A program made the position numbers and the translations under genes. From the NCBI GenBank assembly GCA_018383375.1, contig JAHAWW010000067.1:1-11455 (forward strand): DNA of 11,455 nt. Reading direction: 5' to 3'. The stretch is from Prevotellamassilia sp. (GTDB lineage Bacteria > Bacteroidota > Bacteroidia > Bacteroidales > Bacteroidaceae). The notes under the pieces are model-generated. The model was not told where the DNA came from, did no database searches, and saw nothing but the letters and a program-made list of their open reading frames with translations. This document shows, one piece after another, positions 1 to 5,922 of the stretch (position 1 is the first letter of the stretch; every line of letters starts with the position of its first letter).

Positions 1-23
1 CTTTGGCGTAAGCATAGGAGAGC

Positions 24-46
24 AGGCCCTTATCAGGGCCTTTTTT
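24..46 (+). terminator. Intrinsic terminator of an upstream gene outside the window
   Basis: A 7-bp stem (AGGCCCT, 24-30, pairing with 35-41) with a TATC loop runs into six T residues (41-46). This is a standard rho-independent terminator for plus-strand transcription. It presumably ends a gene whose coding part lies before base 1; nothing in bases 1-23 identifies that gene. Confidence 0.8.
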
Positions 47-70
47 ATTGCCTTTCAAGGCCTTACGGTC

Positions 71-117
71 ATAAGGACAGGAAAAACAGGGCTTATTCCG
101 GTAACAACTGTCCTTAT
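71..117. repeat. Dispersed intergenic repeat, copy 1 (inverted arms)
   Basis: ATAAGGACAG at 71-80 is perfectly inverted as CTGTCCTTAT at 108-117, separated by 27 bases, so the unit could fold into a 10-bp hairpin. The 15-mer TAAGGACAGGAAAAA (72-86) is found exactly, in reverse complement, at 5592-5606. AACTGTCCTTAT (106-117) recurs at 5575-5586. Shared 15-mer and 12-mer segments in two intergenic sites of one 11-kb window suggest a dispersed repeat family. No coding sequence or transposase is associated with it. Confidence 0.6.
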
Positions 118-326
118 TGGCACAGAAATTTGAAGGCATATTTTGCGCCCAAACGCGTTTGGAGACATTCGAAAGTGGCTTGTCAAGGGTTTGGGACTCA
201 TTCCTCGATTTTTTTTGAACTCATTTTGTCACGCTCAACCGCCATCTTTGTACAATGGCCCCACACTCCGCACGCGCACAAACGAGCGGCCATAATGGCA
301 AGTGGAATAAAAAAAGACGCAAAACG
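118..326. other. Non-coding stretch upstream of tRNA-Pro
   Basis: I see no credible gene here. Short open frames exist, but they have no recognisable protein features and run through the tRNA gene. The stretch has an eight-T run near 209-216 and a weak promoter-like CATCTTTG at 243-250 that lacks a properly spaced upstream TTTG. It probably serves only as spacer between the upstream terminator and repeat and the tRNA promoter. Confidence 0.5.
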
Positions 327-357
327 TTTTCAATTTCAACGAAAAGCCTTAACTTTG
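327..357 (+). promoter_or_regulatory. Bacteroidetes-type promoter of tRNA-Pro
   Basis: TAACTTTG (350-357) matches the Bacteroidetes -7 consensus TAnnTTTG exactly. A TTTT near-match to the -33 TTTG element lies at 327-330, with a 19-base spacer. The -7 element ends 11 bases before the mature tRNA 5' end, which is close to the usual distance for these tRNA genes. Confidence 0.7.
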
Positions 358-368
358 CAACGCAAATA

Positions 369-441
369 CGGAAAGTAGCGCAGTTGGTAGCGCACTACGT
401 TCGGGACGTAGGGGTCGGGCGTTCGAGTCGCCTCTTTCCGA
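369..441 (+). tRNA. tRNA-Pro (anticodon CGG)
   Basis: The cloverleaf is complete. The acceptor stem CGGAAAG (369-375) pairs with CTTTCCG (434-440), with discriminator A at 441. The anticodon stem CTACG/CGTAG (395-399/407-411) encloses loop TTCGGGA, giving anticodon CGG at 402-404. The T arm is 417-421/429-433, with one G-T pair, around TTCGAGT. The 3' CCA is not encoded (CAG follows the discriminator), so it must be added after transcription. The CGG anticodon reads the codon CCG. Confidence 0.95.
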
Positions 442-444
442 CAG

Positions 445-480
445 AGAGCGGTAATCGGTCTTCACGCCGGTTGCCGCTCT
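445..480 (+). terminator. Hairpin downstream of tRNA-Pro, probable terminator
   Basis: A 14-bp stem (445-458 with 467-480, including two G-T pairs) closes an 8-base loop just 4 bases after the tRNA. It is followed by TGTGTATG rather than a clean T run, so it may act as a weak terminator or as a 3' processing boundary for the tRNA precursor. Confidence 0.55.
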
Positions 481-512
481 TGTGTATGCAAACCCTACCA
501 CAAGCCGTTTCT

Positions 513-547
513 CGCGCGCACGCGTGTACGTCGCGCACGCGCGCACA
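513..547. repeat. Alternating purine/pyrimidine GC tract, imperfect palindrome
   Basis: Bases 513-531 and 532-547 alternate strictly between pyrimidine and purine, mostly CG steps with some CA/TG, with a single phase break at 531/532. The same stretch is an imperfect inverted repeat: CGCGCG, CA, CGCG (513-524), a 7-base centre, then CGCG, CA, CGCGCG (532-543). Such sequence is prone to left-handed (Z) DNA or cruciform formation. No gene function is evident. Confidence 0.6.
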
Positions 548-635
548 ATATTATATTAGGAGCACGTCCGTCACGCTCACACTCTGCCACACGGCATAAA
601 GAGCCTCGACCGGCCAAACCTAACATAAATGCAAA

Positions 636-649
636 TTTTATGCATAAAA
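636..649. promoter_or_regulatory. Palindromic operator candidate upstream of argR (ArgR box?)
   Basis: TTTTATGCATAAAA is a perfect 14-bp palindrome ending 11 bases before the -33 element of the argR promoter. An ATGCA at 629-633 adds a further arm, inverted relative to TGCAT at 641-645. The overlapping TGCATAAAAATGAG (641-654) resembles the TGAAT-wwww-ATTCA form of enterobacterial ARG boxes in its TG, AT and A/T-centre positions. Position and AT-rich dyad symmetry fit autoregulation by ArgR, but the motif of this lineage is not known to me, so the assignment is inference. Confidence 0.5.
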
Positions 650-660
650 ATGAGCGCCTC

Positions 661-692
661 TTTGCATATTCAAGCAAAAAGCCGTAATTTTG
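661..692 (+). promoter_or_regulatory. Promoter of argR and probably the arg gene run
   Basis: TTTG (661-664), a 20-base spacer and TAATTTTG (685-692) match the Bacteroidetes -33/-7 consensus. Transcription would start near 697-700, leaving a leader of about 20 bases before the argR ATG. No comparable promoter is visible in the short gaps between argR and argD, so this promoter may drive all five genes. Confidence 0.75.
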
Positions 693-718
693 TCGCATAA
701 TTATAACTGACAGCATTT

Positions 719-1204
719 ATGAAACAAAGATTTGACCGTCTTGAGACGCTCCGCATCATCTTGTCGCGCGGCGAGGCAGGCAGTCAGGAAAGCATACTGC
801 GCGAATTGTCGCGACATGGGTTTGACGTGACGCAGGCCACCCTCTCGCGCGACCTGCGCAAAATCAAAGCCGTGAAGGTGCCCATACCCGAGGGGTATCG
901 CTACATCCTCCCTGACCACCCTCACTATCAGCGCAAAACGTCGCCATCGACCATCTCTGACTATCTGCGCGCCTCGGGCTTTGAGTCGATAGACTTTTCC
1001 GGCAATCTGGCCGTGGTTCACACCCGTCCGGGCTATGCCGGCGGATTGGCCTCCGACATCGACGCCCGCAGCCTGCCCACCATCATAGGCACCATCGCCG
1101 GCGACGACACCGTGCTCATCATCATGGCTGAAGACACCAACCGACAAAGCCTCATCGATGACCTCGCCACAGTCATACCGGCCATCAAGAGCGTGATGCT
1201 CTAA
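719..1204 (+). CDS. argR: Arginine repressor ArgR
   Basis: This is a 161-residue transcription factor that senses arginine and controls arginine metabolism genes. The N-terminal half (about 1-68) is the winged-helix DNA-binding domain, with the recognition helix around QATLSRDLRKI (39-49) typical of the family. The C-terminal half (about 78-161) is the oligomerisation and arginine-binding domain, with HTRPGYAGGLASDID (101-115) and GTIAGDDT (124-131), whose acidic pair contributes to the ligand pocket in known homologues. Length is close to the usual 150-160. The ATG lies about 20 bases after the predicted transcription start, and a palindromic operator candidate sits just upstream. It heads a same-strand run of arginine biosynthesis genes, 44 bases before the next one. 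Confidence 0.95.
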   Translation: MKQRFDRLETLRIILSRGEAGSQESILRELSRHGFDVTQATLSRDLRKIKAVKVPIPEGYRYILPDHPHYQRKTSPSTISDYLRASGFESIDFSGNLAVVHTRPGYAGGLASDIDARSLPTIIGTIAGDDTVLIIMAEDTNRQSLIDDLATVIPAIKSVML

Positions 1205-1248
1205 TTGCAACCCCCATTCACTCCTCGCAAATCAACACACCCAAAAAT

Positions 1249-1884
1249 ATGGAAGAATATAACGACGGAATTAAAGTTATCGTGGCAGATGCCTCACACG
1301 AAAAATATGTAGACACCATACTCCAAACCATCACCGACGCCGCCAAAGTGCGCGGTTCGGGCATTGCATCGCGCACACACGAATATGTGGCCACCAAAAT
1401 GAAAGAGCGCAAAGCCATCATCGCGCTCTACGGTGAAGAATTTGCCGGTTTCTGCTACATCGAAAGCTGGGAAAACAAACACTACGTGGCCAACTCGGGC
1501 CTCATCGTGGTGCCCAAATTCCGCGGTCACCATCTGGCCACCCGCATCAAGCGCCTGGCCTTCTCGCTGTCGCGTCTGCGCTGGCCTAACGCCAAGATTT
1601 TCGGACTCACGAGTTCGGGTGCAGTGATGCGCATCAACACCTCGCTGGGCTATGTGCCGGTGCCTTTTGCCGAACTCACTCAAGACGATGAGTATTGGAA
1701 GGGTTGCGGCACGCCCGAGCATCCCTGCTGCATCAACTGTGACGTCCTGGCCCGCACCGGCCGCAAATATTGCGTCTGCACCGGCATGCTCTTCGACCCC
1801 GCACGCAATCCCGGTCGGCCGCTGCCTGTCGAAGTGCCGCAAGACGTTATTGATTTCATCAAACAAAACGAGCCTCAGGCCTGA
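1249..1884 (+). CDS. GNAT acyltransferase, candidate N-acylglutamate (N-succinylglutamate) synthase
   Basis: This 211-residue protein has one GNAT domain. A central strand (NSGLIVVP, 82-89) leads into the acyl-CoA pyrophosphate-binding turn FRGHHLATRIKR (91-102), followed by a late helix and strand with NTSLGYVPVPF (130-140). The tail is unusual: six Cys lie between 153 and 177 (C153, C160, C161, C164, C175, C177), suggesting a metal-binding knuckle. It sits between argR and argG with gaps of 44 and 43 bases, where an enzyme for the first arginine step is expected; no classical argA or argJ is in the window. From memory, fitness data in Bacteroides thetaiotaomicron assigned N-succinylglutamate synthase to a GNAT gene in the equivalent position. 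The GNAT fold is clear; the substrate is inferred from context. Other acyl-CoA-dependent transferases remain possible. Confidence 0.75.
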   Translation: MEEYNDGIKVIVADASHEKYVDTILQTITDAAKVRGSGIASRTHEYVATKMKERKAIIALYGEEFAGFCYIESWENKHYVANSGLIVVPKFRGHHLATRIKRLAFSLSRLRWPNAKIFGLTSSGAVMRINTSLGYVPVPFAELTQDDEYWKGCGTPEHPCCINCDVLARTGRKYCVCTGMLFDPARNPGRPLPVEVPQDVIDFIKQNEPQA

Positions 1885-1927
1885 TTTCATACACAAAAAC
1901 CACCAACTCCCTCAAACAGACTGAACA

Positions 1928-3127
1928 ATGGAAAAGAAAAAAGTAGTGGTCGCCTTCAGCGGCGGTCTTGACACCTCTTATACCGTAATGTATCTCGCTC
2001 GCGAGAAAGGCTATGAAGTGTATGCCGCCTGTGCCAACACCGGCGGATTTAGTGCCGAACAACTCAAAACCAACGAAGAGAATGCCTACAAACTCGGCGC
2101 CACAAAATATGTGACGCTCGACGTGACGCGTGAATACTACGACAAAAGCCTGCGCTTCATGATTTATGGCAATGTGTTGCGCAACAATGTCTACCCCATC
2201 TCTGTGTCGTCTGAACGCATCTTCCAAGGCATGGCCATTGCCCGCTACGCCCGCGAAATCGGCGCGCATGCCATCGCTCACGGCTCCACCGGCGCCGGCA
2301 ACGACCAGGTGCGCTTCGACATGACCTTCCTCGTGATGTGTCCCGACATGGAAATAATCACCCTCACACGCGACGGCAATCTCTCACGACAAGAAGAGGT
2401 GGACTATCTCAACGCACACGGATTTAAGGCCGACTTCACCAAACTCAAATACAGCTACAACGTGGGCATCTGGGGCACAAGCATCTGTGGAGGTGAGATC
2501 CTTGACTCACGCCAGGGTCTGCCCGATACGGCCTATCTCAAGCAAGTGAAAAAAGACGGCCGCGAAGAGTTGCGACTCACCTTTGAAAAAGGCCAGCTCA
2601 AGGCTGTCAATGGCGAAGTGTTTGACGACCCTATTGCCGCCATCTGCAAGGTTGAAGAAATCGGCGCCGCCTATGGCATCGGCCGCGATATGCACGTGGG
2701 CGACACCATCATCGGCATCAAAGGACGTGTGGGATTTGAGGCTGCCGCTCCGGCCCTTATCATCGCTGCCCACCGCTTCCTCGAAAAATACACCCTCTCT
2801 AAGTGGCAACAATACTGGAAAGACCAAGTGGCCAACTGGTATGGCATGTTCCTGCACGAGAGCCAGTATCTCGAACCGGTGATGCGCGACATCGAGGCCA
2901 TGCTCGAAAGCTCGCAACAACACGTCACCGGCACGGCCATCCTCGAGTTGCGCCCGTTGAGCTTCTCTACCGTGGGCGTGGACTCTGTCAACGACCTCGT
3001 GAAGACGAAGTTTGGCGAATATGGCGAGACCCAAAAGGGCTGGACCGCCGAAGACGCCAAGGGTTTCATCAAAGTCTTGTCGACACCGCTGCGCGGGTAT
3101 TACGCCAACCACCCCGACGAGTTCTAA
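1928..3127 (+). CDS. argG: Argininosuccinate synthase
   Basis: This enzyme joins citrulline and aspartate using ATP to form argininosuccinate, the penultimate step of arginine synthesis, in the cytosol. The 399-residue length is normal for the family. The N-terminal ATP pyrophosphatase motif AFSGGLDTS is at 9-17, followed by the synthase signature HGSTGAGNDQVRFD, and KYSYNVGIWGTSICGGEI in the middle. The C-terminal region contains the KYTLSKWQQYWKDQVANWYGMFLHESQYLEPVMRDIE block (split by helices) involved in tetramerisation. The start is 43 bases after the GNAT stop and is preceded by an A/C-rich sequence without a Shine-Dalgarno motif. The next gene follows after 71 bases that contain a GC-rich hairpin. 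No damage or odd residues were noticed. Confidence 0.97.
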   Translation: MEKKKVVVAFSGGLDTSYTVMYLAREKGYEVYAACANTGGFSAEQLKTNEENAYKLGATKYVTLDVTREYYDKSLRFMIYGNVLRNNVYPISVSSERIFQGMAIARYAREIGAHAIAHGSTGAGNDQVRFDMTFLVMCPDMEIITLTRDGNLSRQEEVDYLNAHGFKADFTKLKYSYNVGIWGTSICGGEILDSRQGLPDTAYLKQVKKDGREELRLTFEKGQLKAVNGEVFDDPIAAICKVEEIGAAYGIGRDMHVGDTIIGIKGRVGFEAAAPALIIAAHRFLEKYTLSKWQQYWKDQVANWYGMFLHESQYLEPVMRDIEAMLESSQQHVTGTAILELRPLSFSTVGVDSVNDLVKTKFGEYGETQKGWTAEDAKGFIKVLSTPLRGYYANHPDEF

Positions 3128-3152
3128 TCGCTCACAATACTGACTGAACCAT

Positions 3153-3177
3153 GCCGCGTGCCGCTTGTGCACGCGGC
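3153..3177 (+). promoter_or_regulatory. GC-rich intercistronic hairpin between argG and argC
   Basis: GCCGCGTGC (3153-3161) pairs perfectly with GCACGCGGC (3169-3177) around a 7-base loop. It is followed by GTCTCTCTTAAAA rather than a real T run, so full termination is unlikely. It could be an RNA-processing or stability element, or could lower transcription into argC. It lies just upstream of the argC ATG at 3199. Confidence 0.55.
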
Positions 3178-3198
3178 GTCTCTCTTAAAACTCCCGAT

Positions 3199-4167
3199 AT
3201 GATTAAAATAGGAATTGTAGGTGGTGCCGGTTACACCGCCGGCGAACTTTGTCGCATTTTGCTTAATCACCCTGAAGCCGAAATCGTTTTCATACACAGC
3301 GAAAGCAATGCCGGCAACTACATTGCCGATGTCCACGAGGGACTTTATGGCGAAACAGACCTCCGCTTCACCGACCAGTTGCCCATCGAAGAGGTTGACG
3401 TGCTCTTTTTCTGCTTCGGACACGGCAAAAGCACAAGTTTCCTCGCCGAGCATTACGTGCCGGCCGACGTGCGCATTATCGACCTGGCTCAAGACTTTCG
3501 TCTGGAAGCCGAAGACAACGACTATGTTTATGGTCTGCCCGAACTCAATCGCAACCGCATAATCGGCGCACGCCATGTGGCCAACCCGGGCTGCTTTGCC
3601 ACCTGCATCCAACTCGGCCTGTTGCCGCTGGCCAAAGCCGGACTGCTTGAAGGAGACATCTCGGTCAATGCCATCACTGGTTCGACCGGTGCCGGCGTGA
3701 AGCCCTCGGCGACCACACACTTCTCGTGGCGGTCGGGTAATATGAGTGTCTATAAGGCATTCAACCACCAGCACGTGCCCGAAATCCTGCAATCCATCAG
3801 ACACCTCCAGCCTGAATTTGACGGCCGCCTCGACTTCATCCCCTACCGCGGCGATTTCCCACGAGGCATCTTTGCCACCGAGGTGGTGCGCTGCGACCGG
3901 TCGGAAGAAGAGATTGCAGCCATCTACACCGACTTTTACAGCGAAGCGCCCTTCACCCACTACGTGGGCCGCAGCATAGACATGAAGCAGGTGGTCAACA
4001 CCAATAAGTGCATCATCCACACCGAGCGCCACGACGACAAACTGCTGGTCACGGCGTGTATAGACAATCTGCTCAAAGGAGCTTCGGGACAGGCCGTGCA
4101 AAACATGAACCTCATGTTTGGTCTTGAAGAGACCACCGGCCTGCGGCTCAAACCGCTCGGCTTCTGA
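3199..4167 (+). CDS. argC: N-acyl-gamma-glutamyl-phosphate reductase
   Basis: This NADPH-dependent enzyme reduces N-acyl-glutamyl phosphate to the semialdehyde in arginine synthesis. The 322-residue protein starts MIKIGIVGGAGYTAGEL, with the Rossmann glycine motif at 8-17. The catalytic Cys is C132 in ANPGCFAT (128-135). Other family marks are the GSTGAG turn (161-166) and GASGQAVQNMN near the end (295-305). I chose ATG 3199 rather than an in-frame ATG at 3151, because the extra 16 residues have no family counterpart and would be encoded by the GC-rich hairpin. In Bacteroides the substrate is thought to be the N-succinyl form; the sequence cannot tell acetyl from succinyl. The downstream gap to argD is 62 bases. 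Confidence 0.95.
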   Translation: MIKIGIVGGAGYTAGELCRILLNHPEAEIVFIHSESNAGNYIADVHEGLYGETDLRFTDQLPIEEVDVLFFCFGHGKSTSFLAEHYVPADVRIIDLAQDFRLEAEDNDYVYGLPELNRNRIIGARHVANPGCFATCIQLGLLPLAKAGLLEGDISVNAITGSTGAGVKPSATTHFSWRSGNMSVYKAFNHQHVPEILQSIRHLQPEFDGRLDFIPYRGDFPRGIFATEVVRCDRSEEEIAAIYTDFYSEAPFTHYVGRSIDMKQVVNTNKCIIHTERHDDKLLVTACIDNLLKGASGQAVQNMNLMFGLEETTGLRLKPLGF

Positions 4168-4198
4168 CAACGCCTTCCCACACACACCTCATTCCACA

Positions 4199-4214
4199 CA
4201 GGCCTTTCGGCCTG
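4199..4214 (+). promoter_or_regulatory. Small intercistronic hairpin between argC and argD
   Basis: CAGGCC (4199-4204) pairs with GGCCTG (4209-4214) around a TTTC tetraloop. No T run follows, so it is not a conventional terminator. It sits 15 bases before the argD start and resembles the argG-argC gap in having a GC-rich stem. Confidence 0.5.
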
Positions 4215-4229
4215 ACTCAACACACTCAC

Positions 4230-5375
4230 ATGCAACTTTATCCCGTATATCCTCTCTTTGACATCGAAATTGCCAAAGGTCTTGGTTGCCACGTTTGGGA
4301 CACCCACGGCACCGAATATCTTGATCTCTATGGCGGCCATGCCGTCATCAGCATCGGCCACTGCCATCCACACTATGTGGAAGCCATCAGTCGCCAAGCA
4401 GCCACGTTGGGCTTTTATTCCAACTCGGTCGAAAACAGCCTGCAAGTGCGTCTGGCCGAGCGACTCGGCAAGGCCTGCGGCTATGAAGACTACGCGTTTT
4501 TTCTCATCAACTCAGGCGCCGAAGCCAACGAGAATGCACTGAAATTGGCCTCGTTCCACACGGGTCGCAGTCGCATCTTAGCCGCCGGTCATGCCATCCA
4601 CGGCCGCACCTCACTGGCCGTCGAAGCCACCGACAACCCCAAAATCGTGGCGCCCATCAACCAAAACGGACACGTCACCTTTTTGCCGCTTAATGACCTC
4701 GATGCCTTCAAGGCCGAACTTGACAAAGGCGATGTGGCAGCCGTCATCGTGGAGTGTATCCAAGGCGTGGGCGGCATACGCATGGCTACGGCTGAGTTCA
4801 TGCAGGGACTGCGTGAGGCCTGCGACGCTAACGGCACGGTGCTCATCTGCGACGAAATACAGTGTGGTTATGGCCGCAGCGGCCGTTTCTTTGCCCATCA
4901 GCATCTGGGCGTGCGGCCCGACCTCATCACCGTGGCCAAAGGCATCGGCAACGGCTTCCCGATGGGCGGCGTCTTGATTGCGCCCAAATTCCAAGCCGTC
5001 TACGGCCAACTCGGCACCACCTTCGGCGGCAACCATCTGGCCTGTGCGGCCGCCATCGCCGTGCTCGACGTCATTGAGAGCGAACAGCTCATCGACAATG
5101 CCGCACATGTGGGAGCCCACCTCTTGAAACGCCTCCGCACATTGGCCGAAAACAATCCCGCCATCACCGACGTGCGCGGCGAAGGCTTGATGATTGGCAT
5201 CGAATACGCCCAACCCATCAAGGCTCTGCGTACGCATCTGGTGAAAGAAGAACACGTGTTCACCGGCACGGCCTCGACCAACATCCTGCGCCTCTTGCCG
5301 CCACTCTGCCTCACCATTGCACAGGCCGACGACTTCATCGACCGACTCGAGCGCGCCATGGCCGCCACGTGCTGA
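4230..5375 (+). CDS. argD: Acylornithine aminotransferase (acetyl-/succinylornithine)
   Basis: This class III PLP-dependent aminotransferase converts N-acyl-glutamate semialdehyde and glutamate to N-acyl-ornithine and 2-oxoglutarate. The 381 residues match the compact ArgD length. The family's N-terminal glycine-rich segment LYGGHAVISIGHCHP is at 33-47 and SGAEANE at 95-101. DEIQCGYGRSG (208-218) supplies the Asp that contacts the PLP ring nitrogen. The Schiff-base lysine is K237 in TVAKGIGNGFPMGG, followed by TTFGGNHLACAAA (263-275). It is the last gene of the arg run, after argC. In this group the substrate is probably N-succinylornithine (inference from Bacteroides biochemistry). No proC or other arg gene follows. 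Confidence 0.93.
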   Translation: MQLYPVYPLFDIEIAKGLGCHVWDTHGTEYLDLYGGHAVISIGHCHPHYVEAISRQAATLGFYSNSVENSLQVRLAERLGKACGYEDYAFFLINSGAEANENALKLASFHTGRSRILAAGHAIHGRTSLAVEATDNPKIVAPINQNGHVTFLPLNDLDAFKAELDKGDVAAVIVECIQGVGGIRMATAEFMQGLREACDANGTVLICDEIQCGYGRSGRFFAHQHLGVRPDLITVAKGIGNGFPMGGVLIAPKFQAVYGQLGTTFGGNHLACAAAIAVLDVIESEQLIDNAAHVGAHLLKRLRTLAENNPAITDVRGEGLMIGIEYAQPIKALRTHLVKEEHVFTGTASTNILRLLPPLCLTIAQADDFIDRLERAMAATC

Positions 5376-5574
5376 AGGCCGACAGAACTTTAATGCGCCG
5401 CGAAGAAAATCTAATTGGTCTTTTCAAACAAAAAAGGCCGTTCTCAGTGACGCTATGCCACTTTTTTTAACATCGGCCGCACCCGGAAAAGGGCGAAAGG
5501 CACGAAAAAAAGGCTGAATAGCTGAAAAACATGGCCCAACGGCGCCGACAAAAACCGGTCATTAGCGCAGCAAA
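5376..5574. other. Non-coding stretch after argD
   Basis: No credible gene is visible. Near 5446-5468 a short broken stem (AGTG with CACT, inner GC pairs) precedes seven T residues and could be a weak terminator for the arg run. The rest is A-rich with scattered GGCC-containing words. Short open frames here lack recognisable features. Confidence 0.45.
5446..5468 (+). terminator. Weak terminator candidate after the arg gene run
   Basis: AGTG (5446-5449) can pair with CACT (5459-5462), with two inner GC pairs around TAT and a two-base bulge. Seven T residues follow directly (5462-5468). The stem is short, so efficiency is doubtful; the stronger terminator at 5630-5663 may be the real end of the transcript. 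Confidence 0.35.
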
Positions 5575-5607
5575 AACTGTCCTTATGCCGATTTTTCCTG
5601 TCCTTAA
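5575..5607. repeat. Dispersed intergenic repeat, copy 2 (direct arms)
   Basis: CTGTCCTTAT (5577-5586) and CTGTCCTTAA (5598-5607) are direct repeats 21 bases apart. TTTTTCCTGTCCTTA (5592-5606) is the exact reverse complement of 72-86, and AACTGTCCTTAT (5575-5586) equals 106-117. The arms are inverted in copy 1 but direct here, so the two loci share the motif units rather than one fixed architecture. Both lie in gene-free DNA close to an intrinsic terminator. Confidence 0.6.
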
Positions 5608-5629
5608 CCCCGTAAACCACTGAAACACA

Positions 5630-5663
5630 AGAAGGAGGCCCATTAAGGCCTCCTTCTCTTTTA
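5630..5663 (+). terminator. Intrinsic terminator (end of the arg transcript)
   Basis: GAAGGAGGCC (5631-5640) pairs with GGCCTCCTTC (5647-5656), plus an outer A-T pair, around the loop CATTAA. TCTTTTA follows. It is the first strong plus-strand terminator after argD, 255 bases downstream of its stop codon. Confidence 0.8.
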
Positions 5664-5807
5664 TCCTAACTCAAAGATAACAGACAAAAGCGGAAAACAA
5701 AAAGACCAATACGGCCAAGCAGCACACATTGCGACACAGGTGGCCCTGCCATGCTCCCCAAAAAACAAAAGTTATGACGCCTCCGAAAAATTTTAAGCCA
5801 CTAAACC

Positions 5808-5838
5808 TTTGCCTTTTAGAGAGAAAAGCGTAACTTTG
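5808..5838 (+). promoter_or_regulatory. Promoter of rpmE2
   Basis: TTTG (5808-5811), a 19-base spacer and TAACTTTG (5831-5838) form one of the best matches to the Bacteroidetes -33/-7 consensus in the window. The predicted start near 5843-5845 gives a leader of about 80 bases. The leader's 5' end can fold: GTTTCAAT (5844-5851) pairs with ATTG (5855-5858) and AAAC (5863-5866), with a 4-base bulge. Confidence 0.85.
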
Positions 5839-5922
5839 TCGCCGTTTCAATCCCATTGCACGAAACAACCAGTTTACCAAAAACGCAATCCATTAGAAAT
5901 CACTAAAAAAGACATAACAACA

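Noticed and set aside
243..250. CATCTTTG as a promoter -7 element
   Set aside because: The first base does not fit TAnnTTTG, the nearest TTTG is only 14 bases upstream, and no gene follows closely; the tRNA-Pro promoter at 327-357 is a much better match.
255..599. 114-residue plus-strand frame across the tRNA-Pro gene
   Set aside because: It runs straight through a well-folded tRNA and the alternating GC tract, and has no protein features.
3151..3198. Upstream ATG giving argC 16 extra residues
   Set aside because: The added residues are encoded by the intercistronic hairpin and have no counterpart in ArgC proteins, which begin at the Rossmann strand.
3124..4185. 353-residue open frame on the minus strand opposite argC
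   Set aside because: It is a shadow of argC produced by GC-rich codon symmetry; the plus frame has a full set of ArgC motifs and the minus frame shows none of any family.
5671..5880. 69-residue minus-strand frame with a hydrophobic C-terminal part
   Set aside because: It covers the terminator-promoter gap upstream of rpmE2, has no promoter or conserved start context, and its hydrophobicity follows from the A-rich plus strand. A real membrane peptide is not excluded but is unsupported.
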